From positions 1 through 7,514 of the forward strand of contig JAGWZD010000098.1 of NCBI GenBank assembly GCA_018968995.1: a stretch of DNA of 7,514 bases. Reading direction: 5' to 3'. A program made the position numbers and the translations under genes. Origin of the DNA: Bdellovibrionales bacterium (lineage in GTDB: Bacteria; Bdellovibrionota; UBA1018). Within the stretch, counting starts at the first letter, position 1; every line of letters starts with the position of its first letter. Shown here in pieces: positions 1 through 6,028 of this stretch. The notes under the pieces are model-generated. The model saw only the letters and a program-made list of their open reading frames with translations, searched no databases and was not told the origin of the DNA.

Positions 1-2563
1 TTGATGTACTAGCGATAGAACCTGTGGTTCCGCCGCCACCGATAGCGAGTGTTCCATTGCTAATCGTTGTCACGCCGGAGTAAGTATTATTTCCTGTTAG
101 CGTTAACGTGCCGCCCCCGAGTTTTGTTAGCGCTCCAGCGCCACTGATTACTCCGCTATAGGTGAGGTCGTTACTACGATTAAATTCAACAAGGCTGCTA
201 TTAGCAATCGATGTGCTCGTGACGGAGCCGGTTGTTCCGCCACTTCCGATAGAGAGTGTTCCTGCGTTAACCGTTGTTGCTCCAGTATAGGTATTTGCCC
301 CGGATAAGGTGAGAGTACCTGCGCCACTTTTTGTAAGGGGAGAGTTGGTAGCCCAGTTTCCAAAGCCCGTTGCTACGCCGTCGTATATTGGTGGGACTAC
401 AGTGAGACTTTTACCCGTGCTTACGTTAATCGTTAATCCTGCTCCGTTGTAACCAGAGAAGATTCCACCGATACCAGATATCGACGAGTTCTCGGTAACA
501 CTGAGAGTACCAACAAGGAGCCATGCACCGTTTGTGTAGGATGAGCCAGTGTATCCACTAGTGGATGTTAGTGTTCCGCCACTGAGTGTTAACGGTCCAA
601 GTCTATTAAACTTATTAGCCCCGGAGTTTGTGAGTGTTCCGCCTGCCTGAACCTCGATTGGATTAAGCGTATCAGTATCGCTATGGATACCAAACACATC
701 GTCGGATGCGAGTGTTAGTGTTCCACCGTTTCTGATGGTGACTGCGTTTGTAGAAACTCGAGACAAAGACCGCTGCCCGCCGTTTGCGATGAGGTTACCG
801 GAGTTAACAGTTAACCCACCCGTGAAAGTGCTCGACCCAGTTAGCGTAAGCGTTCCCGCGCCAGATTTTGTGACACCACCCGCCCCACTAATAACTCCCG
901 AGTAGGTGCTGGCACCAGCCTGGTCAACGATGAGGGCTGAGTCCGATGCAAGCGAAACCCCACTTGCTCCGCTCAAGCCACCGCCGGCAGCGATGGTTAG
1001 GTCACTCCCATTGGTTAGGGTGACGGTGTTGTTGAGCACGACATTCCGGGCAGCCTCTAAGGTGAGCAGGCGCCCGGATGAGAAACTGATCGGGCTACTC
1101 ACGGTGATGTCACCGTTTTGTGAACCTGAGTTCCCCGTGGACACGGTGACATTACTCGTGGCTAGAGCTGCCTCGAGGTTGCCCACATTCACGACCGAGT
1201 TATCTGCAGTCGCGGTGTAGCTTCCGGTTGTCCCAGTTGTAACTCCGCTACTGATCTCGATGTTGTATGGATCAAGTAGCCACAACCCAGTTTTTCCATT
1301 CGGAGCCTGGGTGGAGATACGAATACCGTCAACCTGAAGCGCGTGACCCGAGGTCTCGATCATGCCGCCGTTACCCTGGATTGATCCGCCCTCGGATTTC
1401 AGGGAGCCTGAAACCGAGGTAATGGATTCGGGATCGCGGATGTCACTCCACACCACTACCTTGCCGCCATCGCCCAAGGATTTTGCACTTGCGTCAATTT
1501 CAACGTTTGGTTCGACCGAAACGGTCTTGGCTTGCTGCGTTGCACCACTGCCTTGCCAGTCACCCCCTATTAAAACAGTACCTCCACCGGTCTGACCGGT
1601 AGCATCAATTCGGGCACCATCTTTAATAGTGATTTTCTGGGCAGTGACTTCAACACGACCTGCCTTGTTGTCCGGACTACTTACATTGAGTGTCCCAGAT
1701 ATATTGGCAGTTCCATTCTCGCCGGCAGACAAAATGATTTCTCCGTTTTGTCCAATGCCAAGCGATGTCGCTTGAAGTGTTCCGGTCTGGTTAATGACCG
1801 AAGCGTGCAGGGCGGATGCGGCCTTTGATGTGATCATAATTTGACCACCGTCAGCCTTGATGATTCCGCTTTGTTCGATTAGCCCATCTATCGCGGACTC
1901 ATCGATTTGGAGTGGAACCGGTGCACCAATATCGAGCATGACCTTTCGGCCAGAGGCGAGTCCTACTTTTCCATGGGGTGCATCTATCGACCCACGGTTA
2001 ATGACTCGCGCGGCAATAAAGTACGCCGCCCCCGAATTTGTTCCATCGCCTGTCGCAGTAATTGAACCTTCGTTTATTAATTGTGCTGTGCTGTTTCCCT
2101 CAAATCGGTAACGACCAGAGTTGAAGTCTTCATTGGAGATTTTCAGAGTGGAGGCTACGAGTGCTCCGACCGATATCTGTGAACCAGGGGTAAAGTAGAC
2201 CCCATTAGGGTTTACCAGGAATACCTGACCATTGGCTCGAATCGAACCTTTTATGGTAGAAGGGTCTGGTCCCGTGACTCGGTTTAGGGCTACTGAAGAT
2301 GATCCGGGTTGTACGAACGTGACAGTGCTTCCGGCTCCAACATTAAAGCTGGCCCAGTCCACAATCATTTTCGGGCTTGACTGCGTTACGGTGAGTGCCT
2401 GCGCATTGACACTTCCGATCTGCCCGGTTCCACTGACGATCTGCCCGCCCATAGGAAGTCCAGCCGAATGCACGTGCCCAGGGTTAGCTAATCCCAAAAG
2501 CGAGGCAAACAGCGTACTTGCCCAAAGCCGACTAAATCGGAGGGTTCGTTTTACTCGTTTCAA
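1..2563 (-). CDS. TpsA family filamentous-haemagglutinin-like exoprotein, N-terminal 854 codons (runs off left edge)
   Basis: This is a secreted surface adhesin or exoprotein of the two-partner secretion type. The frame is open from a TAG at 2605-2603 to the window edge with no internal stop. I chose the TTG at 2563-2561: no ATG lies between the stop and the signal peptide, an AGG sits 7 bases upstream, and it yields a basic, hydrophobic Sec signal peptide (MKRVKRTLRFSRLW..., likely cleaved after HSA at residue 34). The TPS domain begins near GGQIVSGTGQI (about residue 39) and carries NPNG at residues 118-121, in the context QVFLVNPNGVYF. Beta-helix segments follow, including GGGTVLIGGDWQG (326-338), GDGGKVVVWSD (364-374) and WLLDPYN (428-434), then PATR repeats from about residue 568. 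The partner transporter lies directly upstream in the same operon. Adhesion or biofilm function is inferred from the family. The C-terminus and total length are unknown. Confidence 0.93.
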   Translation of the reverse strand, partial: MKRVKRTLRFSRLWASTLFASLLGLANPGHVHSAGLPMGGQIVSGTGQIGSVNAQALTVTQSSPKMIVDWASFNVGAGSTVTFVQPGSSSVALNRVTGPDPSTIKGSIRANGQVFLVNPNGVYFTPGSQISVGALVASTLKISNEDFNSGRYRFEGNSTAQLINEGSITATGDGTNSGAAYFIAARVINRGSIDAPHGKVGLASGRKVMLDIGAPVPLQIDESAIDGLIEQSGIIKADGGQIMITSKAASALHASVINQTGTLQATSLGIGQNGEIILSAGENGTANISGTLNVSSPDNKAGRVEVTAQKITIKDGARIDATGQTGGGTVLIGGDWQGSGATQQAKTVSVEPNVEIDASAKSLGDGGKVVVWSDIRDPESITSVSGSLKSEGGSIQGNGGMIETSGHALQVDGIRISTQAPNGKTGLWLLDPYNIEISSGVTTGTTGSYTATADNSVVNVGNLEAALATSNVTVSTGNSGSQNGDITVSSPISFSSGRLLTLEAARNVVLNNTVTLTNGSDLTIAAGGGLSGASGVSLASDSALIVDQAGASTYSGVISGAGGVTKSGAGTLTLTGSSTFTGGLTVNSGNLIANGGQRSLSRVSTNAVTIRNGGTLTLASDDVFGIHSDTDTLNPIEVQAGGTLTNSGANKFNRLGPLTLSGGTLTSTSGYTGSSYTNGAWLLVGTLSVTENSSISGIGGIFSGYNGAGLTINVSTGKSLTVVPPIYDGVATGFGNWATNSPLTKSGAGTLTLSGANTYTGATTVNAGTLSIGSGGTTGSVTSTSIANSSLVEFNRSNDLTYSGVISGAGALTKLGGGTLTLTGNNTYSGVTTISNGTLAIGGGGTTGSIASTS
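32..118 (-). repeat. PATR (autotransporter-associated beta-strand) repeat, copy 3
   Basis: Encodes GGGTLTLTGNNTYSGVTT then ISNGTLAIGGG. The matching DNA (gatagcgagtgttcc at 41, gatagagagtgttcc at 248) is exactly 207 bases from copy 2. The downstream TTGSIASTS at the window edge matches the TTGSVTSTS that follows copy 2, so the repeat array very probably continues to the left. Confidence 0.88.
239..325 (-). repeat. PATR (autotransporter-associated beta-strand) repeat, copy 2
   Basis: Encodes GAGTLTLSGANTYTGATT then VNAGTLSIGSG, a near-consensus PATR unit. Together with the following IANSSLVEF...YSGVISGAGALTK spacer it forms one 69-residue (207-base) unit that repeats in copy 3. Confidence 0.88.
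782..862 (-). repeat. PATR (autotransporter-associated beta-strand) repeat, copy 1
   Basis: Encodes GAGTLTLTGSSTFTGG followed by LTVNSGNLIAN, the usual GxGTLTLxGxNTYTGxTTVxxGTL pattern of PF12951-type repeats. It is preceded by YSGVISGAGG, the same lead-in seen before copy 3. This copy has drifted from the consensus (SSTFTGG in place of NTYTGA). Confidence 0.8.
2461..2563 (-). other. Sec signal peptide of the TpsA protein (residues 1-34)
   Basis: The N-terminus has six basic residues in the first twelve, then a hydrophobic core (LWASTLFASLLGLA) and a small-residue cleavage context (HVHSA before GLP). This agrees with Sec export before outer-membrane translocation. It also supports the TTG start, because the first in-frame ATG (codon 38, 2452-2450) would remove the signal peptide entirely. 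Confidence 0.75.
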
Positions 2564-2570
2564 ATTTAAG

Positions 2571-2575
2571 CCTGT
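2571..2575 (-). promoter_or_regulatory. Ribosome binding site deciding the TTG start of tpsA
   Basis: ACAGG on the minus strand lies 7 bases before the TTG at 2563. It is a weak but correctly spaced Shine-Dalgarno sequence. The 46-base gap after the transporter stop contains no terminator-like hairpin, so the two genes are probably cotranscribed, with transporter first and exoprotein second. Confidence 0.5.
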
Positions 2576-2609
2576 GTTCTTCTCTGGAAAGTCCGAAAAC
2601 TCCTATCTA

Positions 2610-4313
2610 TTAGTAACGGTATCCAAAGGTCACCCATGCTCGCGGGTTGCGGTCGGTCGGATCAGATTCAGGCGCCACATCTCTGTTGGATCGCCATCCA
2701 AAGCTGGTATCCAAAAACAATGGACCGTTTTTGTATTCGATACCCACTCCTGCACCGGAACGACTCTTGGTCACGCTCTCGCCACGGACGTTTGTTGCCA
2801 CACGTCCAGTGTCGTAAAACACATACGGTGAAAAATCACTAAAAGTTTTCTTCACCTGTAGTTGTACGGTATATCCCTTATCCCCTGTGGCTTCCCCGAT
2901 CGGGTAGGCCCGAACACCTGCCGGACCTCCCAGGGTGAAGTCCTCGGACGCATCTAGGTTTCGTCTGCTTGCGGTCTGCGCTGCCAGACGTCCAACGAAC
3001 TCTGTTTCGTTGGCAATTTTTGCCTGATGGAGCAGGCTAAGGGTCGCCTTATTAAAGTAGCCCTCGCTATGAATGGTGTCATCGATTCGAGCGTTTTCAT
3101 CAAGGGTTATCTTCCCAACGGAGTAACCCGCCCGAATGGATGTAATAGAGGGGCTGGTGATTCTGTCTCGGAAGTCTAGGGATAAGGTCAGGGGAATCAG
3201 GTGGCTCTCTTTATTTTTAAAGAATCCATTAATGTGATCCCGAAGGTCTTTGTGTTGGTAGCCTATATATATAGAGGCATTGGCTGACTTAGATCGTAAG
3301 AGGGGTAGCCCAAGGCTTGCGCCAAGAATATCGGCTTTGCCGTCCATATTTAGGGCTTGGTACTCTTTGCCGATGCTGTAGTCTGAACGAGCGGCGTTGA
3401 GATCTACCCTTAAGCCATTGATTCCTATGGGAAAACCGTAAGAGATATTTCCTGTTGTTAGGCTCTCGTCTGTGTGTGCAACCGAAACATCGAATTTGTC
3501 GCCAATAGCCAATGGGCTTAAAAGAGAGAGATTCGAGCGGACGCGGTTATAGCCGGTATAGCGACTTCCGTGGTTATCGGCGGCCACTTCAAAAAATTTC
3601 GTCTTTTCGGCTTTTTTTACCTCTGCCACAAGGTCACCAAGGCCTGCCGATGCGCCAGGCTTCATTGAGGGCAAGACCTCGATGCCCGGAAGTTCATCCC
3701 AGAGACCGGTCAGCTGCTCGAGGTCGGCCGATCGAATGAGCTCGCCCGTCTTTATCTTTGTGAGGTACTTATTGATAGCGCCCACGAGTCGCTCATCAGG
3801 GCCGAAAGCCTTCGCCTCGCCATAACGACCTTCAATGATTTCAATTTTTAACCGGCCCGCCGATAGGGTCTGGGGAGGAAGAATAGCCCGCGCAAATGGG
3901 TAGCCTGCACGCTGGTAGAGTCGGGTAATGGCCTCGGCGATCCCGTTTAGCTCGGAAAATGTAAGTTCTGAGCCTATTTTCTCCTGTACAGCCGTCAGAA
4001 TTTCTGAGGTCGTGAATACCGTATGCCCAGAGATATCGAGCGAATTTACACGTACCGTAACTTCAAGTGGTTTTGATTTTTCTTCTTTAAATTCTTGATT
4101 ATTTGATACTTTTTCTTTCTCTGCAGAATCTTTTTTGGTTGATTTCTCATTTCCGTTTTCAGGCATGGGGGCAGGGCGCTTACTTGGCGGTTCCGCCATT
4201 CTCACGGGCTCTCGGGCAGGCAGGTTCCTTGGCGCGTCAGCACCAAAGGCTAAATGGCCGGCAAGCAGAACCAGTGCTGCCGGCTTTATAAATGCGTGAA
4301 TCCTGTGGCGCAT
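2610..4313 (-). CDS. TpsB two-partner secretion outer-membrane transporter (FhaC/ShlB/HecB family)
   Basis: A POTRA-barrel protein that moves the downstream TpsA exoprotein across the outer membrane. I prefer the ATG at 4313, which gives a clean signal peptide (MRHRIHAFIKPAALVLLAGH..., cleavage near AFGA) and 567 residues, normal for the family. An in-frame TTG at 4331 adds six residues (573 total) and has AAAGGG just upstream, so it cannot be excluded. In the 573 numbering: a charged Lys/Glu/Pro linker at about 40-90; POTRA 1 at 92-168, with GYPFARAILPPQTLSAGRLK and ending in IEG; POTRA 2 at about 170-240; a 16-stranded barrel from about 243 starting at NHGSRYTGYNR. The conserved loop motif is LGGPAGVRAYP (467-477), the FYDTGRV motif lies at 505-511, and the last residue is aromatic (FGYRY), as expected for Bam-inserted barrels. 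The reading frame is intact. Confidence 0.96.
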   Translation of the reverse strand: MRHRIHAFIKPAALVLLAGHLAFGADAPRNLPAREPVRMAEPPSKRPAPMPENGNEKSTKKDSAEKEKVSNNQEFKEEKSKPLEVTVRVNSLDISGHTVFTTSEILTAVQEKIGSELTFSELNGIAEAITRLYQRAGYPFARAILPPQTLSAGRLKIEIIEGRYGEAKAFGPDERLVGAINKYLTKIKTGELIRSADLEQLTGLWDELPGIEVLPSMKPGASAGLGDLVAEVKKAEKTKFFEVAADNHGSRYTGYNRVRSNLSLLSPLAIGDKFDVSVAHTDESLTTGNISYGFPIGINGLRVDLNAARSDYSIGKEYQALNMDGKADILGASLGLPLLRSKSANASIYIGYQHKDLRDHINGFFKNKESHLIPLTLSLDFRDRITSPSITSIRAGYSVGKITLDENARIDDTIHSEGYFNKATLSLLHQAKIANETEFVGRLAAQTASRRNLDASEDFTLGGPAGVRAYPIGEATGDKGYTVQLQVKKTFSDFSPYVFYDTGRVATNVRGESVTKSRSGAGVGIEYKNGPLFLDTSFGWRSNRDVAPESDPTDRNPRAWVTFGYRY

Positions 4314-4454
4314 ACCCTGAAACCTGGCCAAGTACCCTTTCTTTGCTCCATTAAAAAGAATCCCTAGTCACCTTGAAGCAGTTTCTGTGCCAGCAGGCGG
4401 CCGTTTTTTCTACGCTGTTAATGCTTTAGGCAAATTTATCCGTACCCCTTTAGC

Positions 4455-4475
4455 CCAAAATTCGAAATTTTTTGG
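4455..4475. repeat. Short inverted repeat in the divergent region, possible operator
   Basis: CCAAAA (4455-4460) and TTTTGG (4470-4475) are perfect inverted arms around a nine-base centre that itself contains TTCGAA. Its place between divergent genes fits an operator, but six-base arms in AT-rich DNA can occur by chance. No known regulator is assigned. Confidence 0.3.
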
Positions 4476-4579
4476 AATAGATGCCAGTTTTTGAGAGCTT
4501 TTATTTTTTAAGTTATTGATTTAAATAAGATTTTTATTTCAGGCATGGTCATTGCTTCAGACGGACATGTCTAATATTT

Positions 4580-4584
4580 GAAGG
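4580..4584 (+). promoter_or_regulatory. Ribosome binding site supporting the GTG start at 4592
   Basis: GAAGG ends 7 bases before GTG (4592-4594), an ideal distance. This decides the GTG start over other candidates in this frame. Confidence 0.65.
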
Positions 4585-4591
4585 TCGTGTT

Positions 4592-6028
4592 GTGCCCAAG
4601 AAAAAAGTCGATCGCGAGGAAGGTCCAGCGGAAGCTCCAACGCCGCCACCGGGAGCTGCAAAGCCAATCCTGGTTGCTAAGTGGGTGGTTTGGCTCGCTA
4701 CGGCTGGTGCGCTCGGCATTGCCGGATACTTCATTGGTGGATCCGATGTGGCTCAGAATCAGTGGACGTCTGGAAAAAACTACGTTCTCAAGCAGGCCGA
4801 GATCATTAAGCGCGACGGGTTAGAGTCCTGGGCACGTGGGACGGTACCTGAGGCTTTAAAGAAACCAACCCGGGAAGATCAGGCCAAGAGTGCCGATGAC
4901 CAAGATTCCAAGCAGGAAAAAGATAAGCCGGCAGAGACGGCGGTAAGCAAGCCTGCTGTTGAGCCAGAGAAAAAGTCGGCGGATGCAAAGGCAGAGCCCC
5001 AGGCAAAAACCCAGGATAAAAGCCCTCAGCCCGTTGCCACGCTGCCAGAGCCCAAGGCTCCTGTTACCAAAGCTCCTCTCGAAAAGGCTCCCCAGATTGC
5101 AAAGGGCTCGAGCGCCCCAGCCGCAGCTCCGGAGGTTTCGCCCCCAGCCCCATCGGTTAAACGTGCTCCGGCTATCCCGGCGGCTCAGCGGCTCTCGCCC
5201 GCCCAGTCTGCACTGTCACTTACAGATGCCGAGAGGGAGGCGCTTTCGACCTTAACATCAGCAATAATTGCCGAATGGGCAAGCAAGTGGTCTGCTCAGG
5301 ACTTCGCGGGCTATGCTGGTCACTACAGCAGGAACTTTGCAAACGAGTTCTTCCCAAACATCTCCACCTGGCTGAAGTTCAGAAAGTCTAGGATCGTCGG
5401 CCGGGAAAAAATTCAGGTCGATGTCCATGACCTCCGCCTTGTTGACGTTTCTGGTCAGAGCATGGTGATCGATTTTGTCCAGCGATGGGAATCGGGTGGA
5501 CAGGTCATCTTCTCATTAAAGCAGATTACGCTTACCCAGGAGCTTGCCGACTGGTGGACTATTTCCCGGGAGACGGCTACCGATGTTCCCGCTGCCCACC
5601 CGGCTGTGGTCGAGGCGCTAAAGCTGCCGGCTATCGAACGCAAGGCCGCCTTGGTCTCGCCCGCTAACAAAAAACCTAAGGCCGACCGCGCTCGCCAGTT
5701 GAGCCAGGAGTCATCGGCCGAATCGTCTGCTAGGAAGGCTCCTGAGACCAAGAAAGAAGTCGCGATTAAGGAAGAGACCCCCCTGGTTCCCCTAGCGCCA
5801 ATGCCTGAGCCAGCCAATAAGTCTGCACCGGCAGTAATTTCCAACGCGGCCCGTCTTGAGCCACTAGAAGAGCCAAAGCCAAAAACAACTCCACCCGAAG
5901 TATCGGCGATGGTTCCCGAACGAAAGCTCTGGGATCCGAAGCCCAAAAGGAAGCCTACCCCAACTGAGGGTGAGACCCTGTCTTCGGCTGAAAAAAAAAC
6001 CGCGAACCTAAGCCTGAATCCAAGGTAA
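4592..6028 (+). CDS. Membrane-anchored Pro/Ala/Lys-rich protein with NTF2-like (Cds6 C-terminal type) domain; probable first part of a frameshifted TpsB fusion
   Basis: 478 residues as read, from GTG with a good ribosome binding site. Residues 1-28 are basic and cytoplasmic, and 26-49 form one transmembrane helix (WVVWLATAGALGIAGYF) with no obvious cleavage site, so the rest should be periplasmic. Residues 85-205 are a disordered Pro/Ala/Lys/Glu linker. Residues 211-328 form an alpha+beta domain with an N-terminal helix (IIAEWASKWSAQDFAGYAGH), then FANEFFPNISTWLKFRK, IQVDVHDLRL, IDFVQRWES and WWTISRET. This is the pattern of the NTF2-like domain found at the C-terminus of Cds6-type L,D-transpeptidase-related proteins; no transpeptidase is present here, and no catalytic role is implied. 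Residues 330-478 are another charged linker. The frame stops at 6026-6028, shortly after an A9 run where a TpsB frame opens. The fold assignment is by eye; the function is unknown. Confidence 0.85.
   Translation: MPKKKVDREEGPAEAPTPPPGAAKPILVAKWVVWLATAGALGIAGYFIGGSDVAQNQWTSGKNYVLKQAEIIKRDGLESWARGTVPEALKKPTREDQAKSADDQDSKQEKDKPAETAVSKPAVEPEKKSADAKAEPQAKTQDKSPQPVATLPEPKAPVTKAPLEKAPQIAKGSSAPAAAPEVSPPAPSVKRAPAIPAAQRLSPAQSALSLTDAEREALSTLTSAIIAEWASKWSAQDFAGYAGHYSRNFANEFFPNISTWLKFRKSRIVGREKIQVDVHDLRLVDVSGQSMVIDFVQRWESGGQVIFSLKQITLTQELADWWTISRETATDVPAAHPAVVEALKLPAIERKAALVSPANKKPKADRARQLSQESSAESSARKAPETKKEVAIKEETPLVPLAPMPEPANKSAPAVISNAARLEPLEEPKPKTTPPEVSAMVPERKLWDPKPKRKPTPTEGETLSSAEKKTANLSLNPR
5222..5575 (+). 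other. NTF2-like / Cds6 C-terminal-type domain
   Basis: Residues 211-328 of the protein starting at 4592 are the only clearly folded, low-proline part of that frame. The order of a helix with W and the ASKWSAQDFAGYAGHYS segment, a long STWLKFRKSR helix, then strands VDVHDLRL, MVIDFVQRW, VIFSLKQITLT and DWWTISRET follows the NTF2-like (SnoaL-like) fold. In the families I know, such domains act as binding or protein-contact modules in the periplasm. Confidence 0.65.
5967..5979 (+). other. Small hairpin upstream of the slippage run
   Basis: AGGGT (5967-5971) and ACCCT (5975-5979) pair perfectly around a GAG loop, 11 bases before the A run. The AGGG also resembles a Shine-Dalgarno sequence, but it lies about 21 bases before the slippery heptamer, further than in the well-known dnaX case. 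It may be chance within coding DNA. Confidence 0.3.
5991..5999 (+). other. A9 homopolymer, candidate -1 slippage site joining two frames
   Basis: Nine A lie in the order GCT GAA AAA AAA ACC. The zero frame stops 27 bases later (TAA 6026-6028). The -1 frame opens right here, after a TGA at 5989-5991, and stays open to the window end, so the two frames overlap only at 5992-6028. The heptamer A AAA AAA (5992-5998) is in the correct phase for tandem -1 ribosomal slippage; an A9 run also allows RNA polymerase slippage. A tenth A would fuse the frames directly. It is the longest single-base run that I see in the window. Confidence 0.75.

Larger units (their letters stand above)
4332..4591. promoter_or_regulatory. 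Divergent intergenic region between the two secretion units
   Basis: About 260 gene-free bases, strongly AT-rich at 4430-4555. It must hold the promoters of both transcription units. On the plus strand the best sigma-70-like pair I can see is TTGAGA (4491-4496), a 17-base gap and TATTGA (4514-4519), with a weak -10 box; TAAGAT (4526-4531) is another possible -10. On the minus strand I found no convincing pair. The region contains an imperfect inverted repeat at 4455-4475 and short palindromes ATTTAAAT (4519-4526) and GACATGTC (4564-4571). No RNA gene or riboswitch could be recognised. Confidence 0.55.

Noticed and set aside
906..2111. Several plus-strand open frames of about 77-104 codons
   Set aside because: They are antisense to the continuous TpsA frame, which has no stop and carries clear family motifs.
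2232..2831. Plus-strand open frame of 199 codons
   Set aside because: It overlaps the end of the TpsB gene and the start of the TpsA gene antisense, has no recognisable domain, and both minus-strand genes are strongly supported by motifs.
4567..4581. Four-codon minigene (ATG TCT AAT ATT TGA) just before the GTG start
   Set aside because: There is no good ribosome binding site and it is too short to separate from chance; possible as a leader, but unsupported.
5967..5999. Hairpin followed by an A run as an intrinsic terminator
   Set aside because: On the plus strand it would need T, not A, after the stem. On the minus strand the T run comes before the hairpin. It also lies inside coding sequence.
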